Origin: Clostridium zeae
Lineage (GTDB): Bacteria; Bacillota; Clostridia; Clostridiales; Clostridiaceae
Direction of reading: 5' to 3'
Assembly (NCBI RefSeq): GCF_017312485.1
Contig: NZ_BMBA01000001.1
Coordinates: forward strand, 1,502,396 to 1,566,395
DNA: 64,000 nucleotides
Shown here: positions 47,323-56,299 of the stretch, in pieces
Numbering within the stretch: position 1 is the stretch's first letter
Layout of the letters: every line of letters starts with the position of its first letter
The notes under the pieces: generated by a model
The model's database searches: none
What the model was told of the DNA's origin: nothing
Seen by the model: the letters and a program-made list of their open reading frames with translations, nothing else
Made by a program: the position numbers and the translations under genes

Positions 47323-49871
47323 TATTTTTTGACTTTTATATATAGATAAACACTATTTATAAAGGCTATTACTCCTGAGAAGAACAGTACTATAAGCCAT
47401 TGTCCTATCATCAGTGGTGTAGTATGGAATATCCCCTGGAAGAAAGGTATATAAAGTATGGCTAGTAGCATTGTTACCGAAATACTTACCGCTCCAACCA
47501 AATATGGATTTGTCAAAAACTTTATTTCAAATATAGAATGTCTTTCTGATCTACACTCGAAAACGTGAATTAACTGAGACATTACTAAAGTACATAATGC
47601 TAGCGTTCTGCTTGTATTAAGATCCCATCCGTAATATATGCCTACCATAAATGAGAACAGTGTACATATACCAATAAGTGTCCCTCTAACAACTATCTTT
47701 TCAGTAAGGCCTCTTGAAAATACACTTTCATTTTTTTCTCTAGGTCTTTGCTTCATTATATCTTGATCTGCTGGATCAACTCCTAAGGCTATGGCTGGAA
47801 GCCCATCTGTAGCCAAGTTTACAAACAATATCTGAATTGGTGCTAATGGGGTTGGAAGATAAAAAATTGATGCTAGGAGCATAGTTAATACTTCACCTAT
47901 ATTACAAGACAATAGATATCTTATAAATTTTCTAATATTTGAGTATATAACTCTTCCCTCTTCTACAGCTGCTACGATAGTGGCAAAATTATCATCCATT
48001 AATATCATAGAAGATGCTTCTTTTGTAACATCAGTTCCTGATATCCCCATAGATATACCTATATCTGCTTCCTTTATAGCAGGAGCATCATTTACTCCAT
48101 CTCCAGTCATTGCTACTATATTACCATTCTTTTTGAATGCTTTTACTATTCTTAATTTATGATTTGGACTTACTCTAGCAAAAACTCTTATCTTTTGGAC
48201 CTTTTCATATAGTTCTTTATCACTCATTTTTTCAATATCTTCTCCAGTAATTACTTGATCTGGAGTTGAACATATATTAAGATCCTTTGCTATAGCAAAG
48301 GCTGTATTCTGGTGGTCACCAGTTATCATTACAGGCTTTATACCAGCTAATCTACATCTTAATACAGCATCTTTTACTTCTAATCTTGGAGGATCTATTA
48401 TTCCTGCAATTCCTAAGAATATTAAATTACTCTCAAGTGAGTCATCTCTTTGAATATTAGTATCTTTGTAAGCAGCTCCAATACATCTTAAGGCTCTATT
48501 TGACATGGAGTCAACAAAAGTTCCAATCTGCCTTTTCCTTTGATATGTCAGTGGTTTTACTTTACCGTCTTCATATATATAATTACACTTTTCTAATAAT
48601 CTTTCAGGAGCTCCCTTTACGTAACATATTTCTTTTCCATTTTCCTTCATTATTACACTCATCATTTTTCTTGTAGAATCAAATGGAATATCAAATACTC
48701 TATGTCCACTTGCTAAAAATCCTTTTAAAGTTCCAACCTCTTTAAAATAAAGCTTTATAAGTGCGGTTTCTGTTGGATCTCCATGAAGAGCCTTGTCCAC
48801 ATATTTCTCACTAAAATTATAATTGCAGTCATTACAGAATACAAATGATCTAGTGAGCATTGGATTTGGAGGAAGTTTCTCTTCATTTAAATTAAATATT
48901 TTCCCATTCATATATACTTCTTTTACAGTCATGTTATTTTGAGTCAAGGTACCTGTTTTATCACTACATATTATAGACGTACAACCCAAAGTTTCCACTG
49001 CTGGCAGTTTTCTAACTAAGGCATTTCTCTTTAGCATTCTAGATACGCCTAAAGCAAGAGCAACTGTTACAATAGCTGGTAAACCTTCAGGTATAGCTGC
49101 TACTGCTAAGCTTATTCCTAGTAAGAACATTTCAGTTAAGTCATTTCCTCTTATTATTCCCATCACAGTAACTACTGCGCATATTACTAAACATAAAATA
49201 ACTAATACTCTTCCTAGTGATTCTAATCGTTCTTTTAACGGTGATTTTTCTTCTTCAATGTTTTGAAGAAGATTAGCTATCTTACCCATCTCAGTATTCA
49301 TACCAATTTGAGTAACCTTAATAAAAGCTTTTCCTTTTAATACGTTTGTACCCATATAAACATTACAATCTTTTTTATTTACACTTTTGTTTACGCCTAC
49401 TGATTCTCCAGTAAGGAGAGACTCGTCCACCATCAAAGCTGTACTTTCTATAACTTCACCATCAGCAGGAATCCTATCACCTGATTCCAATACTACGATA
49501 TCTCCAAGGGTAAGATATTTAGCATTAATAACTTTTATATTTCCATCTCTATACGCCTTACACGTAGGTGCAGCTAAAGATTTAAGCGCTTCTAAAGATT
49601 TTTCTGTTCTAAACTCCTGAATAAATCCCAGTATAGCATTGATTATCACAATTATTAATATAGTGATTGCATCTGCCTTTTCTCCCATTAGTCCTGATAC
49701 AATGGTTGCCCCCATAAGAACCCAAACCATAAAATCATTGAACTGGGATAGGAATAATATCACAGGAGAGACGCTTTTTTTATGACTTAACTCATTTAAG
49801 CCAAAATTTTTGATTCTTCTTTCCGCTTCCGAAGAAGAAAGCCCTCTTATAAGTTCCTTTTCCTGTATCAC
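47322..49871 (-). CDS. Cation-transporting P-type ATPase (Ca2+ pump type)
   Basis: An 849-residue P2-type pump. It has DESLLTGESVGV (actuator loop), AAIPEGLPAIVTVALALG (helix-4 ion site), CSDKTGTLTQNNM with the phosphorylated aspartate at about residue 304, KGAPERLL, MITGDHQNTA and MTGDGVNDAPAIKEADIG. Ten membrane helices are expected. The pattern is that of SERCA/PMR1-like Ca2+ pumps of Firmicutes; the exact ion is inferred. I chose GTG 49871 (MIQEKELIRGLSS), with AGGGGG seven bases upstream, instead of the open ATG 49898. This intact pump is the useful comparison for the degenerate one at 34286-36814. Confidence 0.93.
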   Translation of the reverse strand: MIQEKELIRGLSSSEAERRIKNFGLNELSHKKSVSPVILFLSQFNDFMVWVLMGATIVSGLMGEKADAITILIIVIINAILGFIQEFRTEKSLEALKSLAAPTCKAYRDGNIKVINAKYLTLGDIVVLESGDRIPADGEVIESTALMVDESLLTGESVGVNKSVNKKDCNVYMGTNVLKGKAFIKVTQIGMNTEMGKIANLLQNIEEEKSPLKERLESLGRVLVILCLVICAVVTVMGIIRGNDLTEMFLLGISLAVAAIPEGLPAIVTVALALGVSRMLKRNALVRKLPAVETLGCTSIICSDKTGTLTQNNMTVKEVYMNGKIFNLNEEKLPPNPMLTRSFVFCNDCNYNFSEKYVDKALHGDPTETALIKLYFKEVGTLKGFLASGHRVFDIPFDSTRKMMSVIMKENGKEICYVKGAPERLLEKCNYIYEDGKVKPLTYQRKRQIGTFVDSMSNRALRCIGAAYKDTNIQRDDSLESNLIFLGIAGIIDPPRLEVKDAVLRCRLAGIKPVMITGDHQNTAFAIAKDLNICSTPDQVITGEDIEKMSDKELYEKVQKIRVFARVSPNHKLRIVKAFKKNGNIVAMTGDGVNDAPAIKEADIGISMGISGTDVTKEASSMILMDDNFATIVAAVEEGRVIYSNIRKFIRYLLSCNIGEVLTMLLASIFYLPTPLAPIQILFVNLATDGLPAIALGVDPADQDIMKQRPREKNESVFSRGLTEKIVVRGTLIGICTLFSFMVGIYYGWDLNTSRTLALCTLVMSQLIHVFECRSERHSIFEIKFLTNPYLVGAVSISVTMLLAILYIPFFQGIFHTTPLMIGQWLIVLFFSGVIAFINSVYLYIKVKK

Positions 49872-49956
49872 TCTAGTTCCCCCTTTTCTCTGTAACATCT
49901 ATAATAATATATGTAGACAGGCTATTAGTTAGAACATTGTAATAGTGTTTATATAG

Positions 49957-50000
49957 ATAAACTACTTCGATCCTTAAACTCCAAATATGAAGTAGTTTAT
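49957..50000. repeat. Inverted repeat between divergent P-ATPase and ppaC
   Basis: ATAAACTACTTC (49957-49968) and GAAGTAGTTTAT (49989-50000) are exact complements 20 bases apart, and pairing extends into flanking TATA. There is no T-run on either strand, so an operator or leader structure is more likely than a terminator. Confidence 0.5.
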
Positions 50001-50091
50001 ATATAAGTTTACAGTAACAATCTTTACAATTTACATACTAACTATTAGAATATATTAGTATAATAAATTATCACAAAGGAGGATTCGTTCA

Positions 50092-51732
50092 GTGAAAGAC
50101 ATTATATATGTTACTGGTCACAAAAATCCTGATTCAGACTCAATATGTGCTGCAATAGGATACGCAGAATTTAAAAACAAAAGCGGAGACATTCCTGCTA
50201 TACCTGTTAGACTTGGTGAACCTAACCAAGAAACTCAATTTGTACTAAACTATTTTGGAGTAGAAAAGCCTAAATTCCTAGAAACAGTTAAATTAAAGGT
50301 AGAGGATTTAGAATTTGATAGAATCGAGTCAGTTACACCTGAGATTTCATTAAAGCAAGCTTGGCATGTTATGAAGGATAACAATGTTAAGTCTATACCT
50401 GTAGTAGATTCCCACAAGCACTTAATAGGAATTCTTTCAACAGCAAACTTAACTTCAAGCTATATGGATATATGGGATAATTGCATATTAGGAAAAAGCA
50501 ATACTCCTATAGAAAATATATTAGATGCACTTTCTGGTGAAGCACTATACATAAATCCTGATAATACCACTTATCCTGGTAAAATTGTTGTAGCAGCTAT
50601 GCAACCAGATACAATGAAACAAGTGGTTGCAGCTGGAGATATAGCAATCGTTGGTGATAGAGCTGAAACCCAAGAAGCTCTTATTGATATAAAAGCTTCA
50701 TTAATAATAATCACAGGTTCTCATAAAATGAATGCTGACATTCTTGAAAAGGCAAAATCTAATGGAGTTACAATAATCTCTACTCCTTATGATTCATTTA
50801 CCGCTTCAAGATTTATAGTTCAATCAATTCCTGTTGAATATGTTATGGCTACAGATAACTTAGTTTCATTTTCAACTGATGAATTAGCTGATGATATAAA
50901 GCATGTTATGGCGGAAACTAGATACAGAAGTTATCCAGTAGTAGATGCAGAAAATAAAGTTGTAGGTAGTATATCAAGATACCACTTGATTTCTAACCAC
51001 AAGAAAAAGGTAATTCAAGTAGATCATAATGAAAGAGGTCAATCAGTAAATGGTCTTGAAGATGCAGAAATATTAGAAATAATAGATCATCATAGAGTTG
51101 CAGACATCCAAACTGGAAATCCGATTTACTTTAGAAACGAGCCTCTTGGAAGTACCTCTACTATAGTAGCAAAGAGATTCTTCGAGAACGGACTTACTCC
51201 ATCTAAAGAAGCTGCTGGATTACTTGCTAGTGCTATAATTTCAGATACATTACTATTCAGATCTCCTACTTGTACTCCAGTAGATAAAGAAATCTGCTTA
51301 AAGCTTGCTGGAATAGCTGGTATAGATGCAGAAGCTTATGCACAAGAGATGTTTAAAGCAGGTACATCATTAAAAGGAAAAACTGTTGAACAAATATTCA
51401 ACCAAGACTTTAAACCTTTTACAATAGAAGGAATTAAAGTTGGTGTGGCTCAAGTAAATACAATGGACATAGAAGGCTTTATGCCATTAAAGGATGAAAT
51501 GCTTGCATACATGGAAAGAAAAGCTGAGGAATCAGGTTTAAAGGTAGTAATGCTTCTTCTAACAGACATTATAAATGAAGGTTCTCAACTTTTAGTTGCA
51601 GGAAAACTTCCTGAAATTGCTGAAAGAGCATTTAAAGTAACTTTAAGTGAAAGTACTGCTTATCTTCCTGGCGTTCTTTCAAGAAAGAAACAAGTTATTC
51701 CACCTATAACTAATGCAATAGCAAATCTATAA
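50092..51732 (+). CDS. ppaC: Manganese-dependent inorganic pyrophosphatase with CBS-DRTGG-CBS insert
   Basis: A 546-residue family II pyrophosphatase. The DHH domain starts VTGHKNPDSDSICAAIGY and continues IIDHHRV, with the DHHA2 substrate domain at the C-terminus (RKKQVIPPI). Between about residues 70 and 300 lies a regulatory insert: CBS domain, DRTGG domain, CBS domain. In characterised clostridial enzymes this insert binds AMP/ADP (inhibitory) or ATP/diadenosine polyphosphates (activating). GTG 50092 follows AAAGGAGG by nine bases. It is a monocistronic plus-strand gene with a strong terminator. It would remove PPi made by biosynthesis and by PPDK. Confidence 0.96.
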   Translation: MKDIIYVTGHKNPDSDSICAAIGYAEFKNKSGDIPAIPVRLGEPNQETQFVLNYFGVEKPKFLETVKLKVEDLEFDRIESVTPEISLKQAWHVMKDNNVKSIPVVDSHKHLIGILSTANLTSSYMDIWDNCILGKSNTPIENILDALSGEALYINPDNTTYPGKIVVAAMQPDTMKQVVAAGDIAIVGDRAETQEALIDIKASLIIITGSHKMNADILEKAKSNGVTIISTPYDSFTASRFIVQSIPVEYVMATDNLVSFSTDELADDIKHVMAETRYRSYPVVDAENKVVGSISRYHLISNHKKKVIQVDHNERGQSVNGLEDAEILEIIDHHRVADIQTGNPIYFRNEPLGSTSTIVAKRFFENGLTPSKEAAGLLASAIISDTLLFRSPTCTPVDKEICLKLAGIAGIDAEAYAQEMFKAGTSLKGKTVEQIFNQDFKPFTIEGIKVGVAQVNTMDIEGFMPLKDEMLAYMERKAEESGLKVVMLLLTDIINEGSQLLVAGKLPEIAERAFKVTLSESTAYLPGVLSRKKQVIPPITNAIANL

Positions 51733-51733
51733 C

Positions 51734-51768
51734 AAAAAATCAGCTAGAATTTCTAGCTGATTTTTTTT
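51734..51768 (+). terminator. Terminator of ppaC
   Basis: AAAAAATCAGCTAGAA pairs with TTCTAGCTGATTTTTT, followed by more T's, directly after the stop. Confidence 0.9.
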
Positions 51769-51803
51769 GCTATAGTATTAAAATATCAAGTAACTATAAC
51801 ATA

Positions 51804-51841
51804 AAAAATCAAGGTAAAGAAGTATCTTTACCTTGATTTTA
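51804..51841 (-). terminator. Terminator of the flagellar operon, overlapping the flgG-like stop codon
   Basis: AAAATCAAGGTAAAGA (51805-51820) pairs exactly with TCTTTACCTTGATTTT (51825-51840) around AGTA. The stop codon at 51828-51830 lies inside the stem, so translation reaches into the hairpin. Confidence 0.85.
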
Positions 51842-52607
51842 AGTTATTTATCATTCCCCACATCTCATCAGCAGTAGTTATTGCTTTTGAGCCTAATTGG
51901 AATGCTCTTTGCGTTACTATCATATCTGCAAACTCTTTACCCATGTCAACATTTGCATTTTCTACATAGCCTTGAAGTACATCAACATTAGTGCTCTTTA
52001 CAACTTGAGCACCAGCTTTTGGAACATACAAGCTCTCACCTACAGATGTAAATGCGTCGTTTCCTACTGCAGTATATATAGGAACTTGTCCTACAACTTT
52101 ATTACTATCTTTTAAAGTTATAGTTCCTTGTTTATCTATTGTGAAGTTGTCACTACTTAGTTTATCCTGTAACGCTACATTATCTTTATTATACCCAGCG
52201 GCATATTCAACATCTAAAAAATTACCTTTAGCGTCAACTAAATTCCCATTGGTGTCAACCTTAAAGGATCCATCTCTACTATAAGCCACAGACCCATCTG
52301 CCTGTTTAACTCTAAAATATCCTTCACCGTCTAAAGCTAAATCAGAAGACTTTTTTGTTTCCTGCAACTGTCCCTGAGAGTCATCTCTAACCCACGAGGA
52401 TGCTCTTACACCTGTACCGGTATAAGCTGTTTTATCATTAACAGGATAACCTTGCTTATCTAAACTTTCCTGCATTAAATCTTTAAAGGATACATCTACT
52501 CTTTTATATCCTGTAGTGCCGACATTTGCTAAGTTATTAGATATTGAATCTAACTTTTCTTGGTTTGCAAGCATTGCGCTTTTTCCATTCCATAAAACTC
52601 TAAACAT
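51828..52607 (-). CDS. flgG: Flagellar rod/hook-basal body protein (FlgG type)
   Basis: A 259-residue axial flagellar protein. The N-terminal segment NQEKLDSISNNLANVGTTGYKRV and C-terminal GYVENANVDMGKEFADMIVTQRAFQLGSKAI are the paired helices of rod and hook proteins; ALDGEGYFRV is the central signature. It and the next gene upstream are the two FlgF/FlgG-like (FlhO/FlhP-like) proteins; which is proximal or distal rod is uncertain. AGGAGGTAAGC precedes the ATG. Last gene of the operon. Confidence 0.88.
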   Translation of the reverse strand: MFRVLWNGKSAMLANQEKLDSISNNLANVGTTGYKRVDVSFKDLMQESLDKQGYPVNDKTAYTGTGVRASSWVRDDSQGQLQETKKSSDLALDGEGYFRVKQADGSVAYSRDGSFKVDTNGNLVDAKGNFLDVEYAAGYNKDNVALQDKLSSDNFTIDKQGTITLKDSNKVVGQVPIYTAVGNDAFTSVGESLYVPKAGAQVVKSTNVDVLQGYVENANVDMGKEFADMIVTQRAFQLGSKAITTADEMWGMINNLKSR

Positions 52608-52619
52608 GCTTACCTCCTA

Positions 52620-53393
52620 TTATCTAACTGATCCAACTTCATTAGCTGCTTTTGATAAAGTCTCATCCATAGTTTGTACTACTTTTTGAGTTGTTTCAAA
52701 GCTTCTCATGACAGTCATCATATTTACCATTTCATTTACTATATTAACATTTGATTTTTCAAGTGTCTTTTGTTTTACATAAACTTGTCCGTTGTAATTA
52801 GGAGTTTCACTTGATTCATACAAATTATCTCCAAGTTTTTTAAGATTTTTGTAATCATTAAAATCAGCAACCTGCATTTTATATTGAGGCACACCATTGA
52901 CAATAACATTATTATTGTTATCAACAGTAAGTTTACCATTTCCAACATAAATAGGCTCAGAGGCACCAGTTTTTATATTTTGTCCCATAACGCTATCACC
53001 TTCGCTAGTTACTAAATATCCAGCTGTATTAATCCTAAACTGACCATCCCTTGTGAAATATGTTTTATCTCCTCTCTTTACAGAAAAGAAACCTCTTCCA
53101 TCGATAGCCATATCTGTATCATTATCAGTACTTGAAAGAGTACCTTGAGTAAATTCTACATCTGTTCCATCAATACTCGCTCCAAGACTCAAACTTCCTA
53201 TTGTATTTTTTACGTTTTGACCGCCAACAACTTTATCTTTATTTTGTATTAACACATCTTGAAATTTTTTTACCTTCAAATCTTCAGCCTTGTATCCATT
53301 TGTATTGGCGTTCGCCATATTGTTTGTAATAACATCTTGCTTTGCTTCTAAAGTCACCATAGCATTTACAGCTGTATATAACCCTCTAATCAC
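52620..53393 (-). CDS. flgF: Flagellar rod/hook-basal body protein (FlgF type)
   Basis: A 257-residue axial protein with MIRGLYTAVNAMVTLEAKQDVITNNMANANTNGYKA (in part: VITNNMANANTNGYK), AIDGRGFFSV and the C-terminal NVNIVNEMVNMMTVMRSFETTQKVVQTMDETL helix. It is exported by the flagellar type III system and polymerises in the rod. The start is GTG 53393, with AAGGATG upstream, overlapping the end of the small membrane gene before it. It could instead be the FlhO-like partner of the following gene. Confidence 0.85.
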   Translation of the reverse strand: MIRGLYTAVNAMVTLEAKQDVITNNMANANTNGYKAEDLKVKKFQDVLIQNKDKVVGGQNVKNTIGSLSLGASIDGTDVEFTQGTLSSTDNDTDMAIDGRGFFSVKRGDKTYFTRDGQFRINTAGYLVTSEGDSVMGQNIKTGASEPIYVGNGKLTVDNNNNVIVNGVPQYKMQVADFNDYKNLKKLGDNLYESSETPNYNGQVYVKQKTLEKSNVNIVNEMVNMMTVMRSFETTQKVVQTMDETLSKAANEVGSVR

Positions 53394-53617
53394 TTTTTCA
53401 CATCCTTATCAAATATTACTTTGCTCTCATCCTGGTATATCATTCCATAGCCTCTAGCTTTTTCTTCAATTCTTTCTTTTGACATACTTACATTGTATTG
53501 ATAACCAAACATGCAGAAAGTACCTATTAAAATTCCTATACCAATTCCAAGTAATATTTTTTTATCAGCTAGAAATAGAAATATTTCTCTTACTTTTTGT
53601 ATAATCCTTTTATTAAT
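53390..53617 (-). CDS. Small single-pass membrane protein of the flagellar operon, apparent ATT start
   Basis: About 75 residues: a basic start (NKRIIQKVREIFLFLADKK), one membrane helix (ILLGIGIGILIGTFCMFGY) and a short charged domain (MSKERIEEKARGYGMIY). Function unknown. No ATG, GTG or TTG lies near a ribosome site. The frame opens at TTG 53653, but that has no Shine-Dalgarno sequence and lies well inside the previous gene. The only well-placed site (AAAGGGGG) is seven bases before ATT 53617, so I use that codon. It lies between the SwrB-like gene and flgF and overlaps both. Confidence 0.55.
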   Translation of the reverse strand: MNKRIIQKVREIFLFLADKKILLGIGIGILIGTFCMFGYQYNVSMSKERIEEKARGYGMIYQDESKVIFDKDVKK

Positions 53618-54036
53618 AGTACTTCCCCCTTTCCAATAGCAAGTTCTTCGCAAATCTGGTCATCAGTGAAGCCCTTATCTAAAAGTTCCTTCACTGACCT
53701 TGCTTTATCAGAAATCATATTTTTATTTGAGTTTTTAGTCATAGAAACAGATTCTTGGTATGATGCTTCGTCATCTATACGATAATCGATAGCACCACTT
53801 TTATTATCGACAGATTCTTCACTATTCTTAATAGCTTTTAATCTTTCTATTTCCAACTGGAGCTCTAATATAGTTTCGCTAAACTCTCTTCTTAGATTAC
53901 CAATTTCTATATCATGCTCTTCTACTCTTTCTCCTCTTTGCTCAAGGATTTTCTCAAAGGAACCGTCTTCTTTTTTTAAAGCTCTATAATTTATTATAAT
54001 AAGCAATACTCCAATAATAATAAGTACAAATGGCAT
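53590..54036 (-). CDS. SwrB-like protein (membrane anchor, coiled coil, helix-turn-helix-like tail)
   Basis: 148 residues. Residues 1-17 form a membrane anchor (PFVLIIIGVLLIIINY). Residues about 25-70 form a coiled coil. The C-terminal 35 residues (AKELLDKGFTDDQICEELAIGKGEVLLI pattern) resemble an HTH often seen in DUF6115/YlxL proteins. In Bacillus, swrB (ylxL) follows sigD and promotes flagellar type III secretion. Here the gene follows the motility sigma factor by 13 bases, the same position, so a SwrB-like role is likely but not shown. Confidence 0.65.
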   Translation of the reverse strand: MPFVLIIIGVLLIIINYRALKKEDGSFEKILEQRGERVEEHDIEIGNLRREFSETILELQLEIERLKAIKNSEESVDNKSGAIDYRIDDEASYQESVSMTKNSNKNMISDKARSVKELLDKGFTDDQICEELAIGKGEVLLIKGLYKK

Positions 54037-54049
54037 TTTAATTACCTCT

Positions 54050-54775
54050 TTATATGTAATGAAGCTTCTTCATAGCTGCTCTTAGATTTCTTATTGCTCT
54101 ACTATGTAATTGACATACTCTTGACTCTGATACTTCTAATACCTTACCTATTTCTTTAAGTGTAAGACCTTCATAGTAATATAAGCTTAATACAATTCCA
54201 TCTTTTTCATTTAATAAGCCTAAAGCCTTACTTAACATCTCAACCTCTTCTTTTTCTTCCAAGGTTTTTTCAGGACTAGGACTGTTTTTATCTTCTATTA
54301 TGCCCATGATTGAAATATCATCATCATCTGAAAATATAATATTTTCCAATGACACTATGGATATGTAGTTTATGTAGTTTTCAATTTCCCCTACACTCTC
54401 TAATGACATATTAAGTGCTTTAGCTATTTCCTCATTGCTTGGTTCTCTACCTAAGCTTTTTTGAAGAGAGTCTATTACTTCATTGTATCTATTAAGTTTA
54501 TCCATAGCACCCTTTGATATAGGGCTATTTCTTCTTATTTCATCAATCATTGCACCTTTTATTCTTATAGAAGCATAGGTCGAAAACTTCATTCCTTTAC
54601 TCTCGTCAAACTTGTTCATTGCGTCCATGAGACCAACCATACCATAACCAACTAGATCATCATACTCAACATATTTGCTTTTGCCAAGAATAACTCTAGA
54701 TGCTATATACTTAACTAATGGTATGTATTTTTCTACTATTTTGTCTCTATACGCTAAAGCACCTTGTACTGCCAT
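54050..54775 (-). CDS. fliA: Motility sigma factor (sigma-28, FliA/SigD)
   Basis: A 241-residue alternative sigma factor for late flagellar, motor and chemotaxis genes. It has YIPLVKYIASRVI and YDDLVGYGMVGLMDAMNKFDESKGMKF (region 2) and EGLTLKEIGKVLEVSESRVCQLHSRAIRNLR (region 4, in part). The combination and the operon context identify it as sigma-28 rather than a sporulation sigma. AGGGAGG precedes the ATG. It lies 14 bases after the PilZ gene. Confidence 0.95.
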   Translation of the reverse strand: MAVQGALAYRDKIVEKYIPLVKYIASRVILGKSKYVEYDDLVGYGMVGLMDAMNKFDESKGMKFSTYASIRIKGAMIDEIRRNSPISKGAMDKLNRYNEVIDSLQKSLGREPSNEEIAKALNMSLESVGEIENYINYISIVSLENIIFSDDDDISIMGIIEDKNSPSPEKTLEEKEEVEMLSKALGLLNEKDGIVLSLYYYEGLTLKEIGKVLEVSESRVCQLHSRAIRNLRAAMKKLHYI

Positions 54776-54788
54776 ATAAATTCCTCCC

Positions 54789-55427
54789 TTAGAGTAATTC
54801 TCTTTGTTTTCTCATTATATCAAACACCATTCTTATGATCTTATCTCTAGTTCTTTCATCTATGTTATCAAAAATCACACCATAAATCCATTGTTTATCT
54901 TCAGTGGTTTCTACCCTTACGATAGTTCCCTTTATTAATACTTGTTGATTACCATATTTAAGTTCAGAGATAATACTATCACCCTTTGATAGCTTTTCCT
55001 TAAGCTTTACTCTCATTCCTCCGCCACTTAAGTCTAATAATATTGCAGTATTTAGTTTAAGCTGTTCTACATCCTCTACTTTATAATCCCCAGTAATATA
55101 ACTTATTATTTGAGCAACTTTAACTCTTACATAATCTCTTCTTTGTATTTTTAGTATGTCATATGGATTAGTCATAACATACATAGGTATATTATTCTCT
55201 TGTGACCTAGAAATTATTGTAGATTTAAACTTGAAAACATCTCCATCATCACAAAAGCTCATAAATTCTAAATCTAATCCCCTTGGAACAGTTAGGTATT
55301 GACCCTCGCTTGCAGGTAAATTTATGTTAAAGAAATTTTCCCCTATGTCTTGAATCTGACATCGGTATATTTTTTCTTCAAACAATACATCTAGTCTGTT
55401 GTTTACTAATAAAGTTAAATTGCCCAT
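54789..55427 (-). CDS. PilZ-domain c-di-GMP receptor (YcgR/YpfA-like flagellar brake)
   Basis: A 212-residue protein with an N-terminal YcgR-like beta domain (about 1-90) and a C-terminal PilZ domain carrying RRDYVR near residue 96 and DLSGGGMRV near 131. These are the RxxxR and D/NxSxxG motifs that bind cyclic-di-GMP. YcgR-type proteins slow or bias the flagellar motor when c-di-GMP rises. Its place between flhG and the sigma-28 gene is common in Firmicutes. The binding residues look intact. Confidence 0.9.
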   Translation of the reverse strand: MGNLTLLVNNRLDVLFEEKIYRCQIQDIGENFFNINLPASEGQYLTVPRGLDLEFMSFCDDGDVFKFKSTIISRSQENNIPMYVMTNPYDILKIQRRDYVRVKVAQIISYITGDYKVEDVEQLKLNTAILLDLSGGGMRVKLKEKLSKGDSIISELKYGNQQVLIKGTIVRVETTEDKQWIYGVIFDNIDERTRDKIIRMVFDIMRKQRELL

Positions 55428-55438
55428 CTAATTCACTC

Positions 55439-56299
55439 CTACGAAAATATCTTAAATATCTTTTTGAACAATCCCTGAACTCCAGTTCCATTTTCTTTTT
55501 CAGCAGATCCGAGTAAATGATTTCCTATATTTTGAATACATTCTGCAGCATCTGAGCCTGGATATCTTACTATAAAAGGCATCTGTTCTCTAACAGCTTG
55601 AACTAATTTCTTATCATCTAGCACACATCCATAGTATTTTAAGTTCATGCCTAGAAACTTATTTACTACGTTTTCAAACTTAGAAAACGTTTCTTCTCCT
55701 TCTTTATATGAAAGAGCTTTATTTACTACTACATTTGCCCTATCTTTTATCTTAAAATGACTTGTAGCTTTCAAAAGACTATAAGCATCTGTCAAAGAAG
55801 TAGGTTCTGGTGTAGTTATAACGATAAGCTCATCACAACAAGATATAAATGCCAATACAGTTCTATTAATACCTGCTCCAGTATCCATAAATATATAATC
55901 AAAATCTTCTATCTCAGAAATTTTACTTAAGAACACTTCTCTCTCTTCATCTGATAAATCTTCTACCTTGTTAAGCCCTGAGCCTCCTGGTAATAGTTTT
56001 ATACCGAATGGTCCTGTTGCTAAAACATCATTTAAGTTTTTATTATTATTTATAACATCAAATATATTATACCTCGAAGAGATTCCCATTAAAACATCAT
56101 CATTTGCCATTCCTATGTCAGCATCGAAGATTAATACTTTTTTACCCATCTTTTGCAAATGAATCCCTAGATTTACTACAAAGTTGCTTTTCCCAACTCC
56201 ACCTTTTCCTGAGGTTATAGTTATTATTTTTCCTTTTTTTGTAAAAGAAGGATTGCTACTCTGCGCAAGCTTTCTAAGGCTCTCAGCTTGATCTAACAT
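55439..56299 (-). CDS. flhG: Flagellar number regulator FlhG (MinD-like ATPase)
   Basis: A 286-residue ParA/MinD-family ATPase with deviant Walker A TSGKGGVGKSNFVVNLG and Walker B DYIFMDTGAG, and a C-terminal amphipathic segment for membrane binding (GLFKKIFKIFS). It antagonises FlhF by stimulating its GTPase and helps set flagellar number and place. It overlaps flhF by seven bases. Confidence 0.95.
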   Translation of the reverse strand: MLDQAESLRKLAQSSNPSFTKKGKIITITSGKGGVGKSNFVVNLGIHLQKMGKKVLIFDADIGMANDDVLMGISSRYNIFDVINNNKNLNDVLATGPFGIKLLPGGSGLNKVEDLSDEEREVFLSKISEIEDFDYIFMDTGAGINRTVLAFISCCDELIVITTPEPTSLTDAYSLLKATSHFKIKDRANVVVNKALSYKEGEETFSKFENVVNKFLGMNLKYYGCVLDDKKLVQAVREQMPFIVRYPGSDAAECIQNIGNHLLGSAEKENGTGVQGLFKKIFKIFS

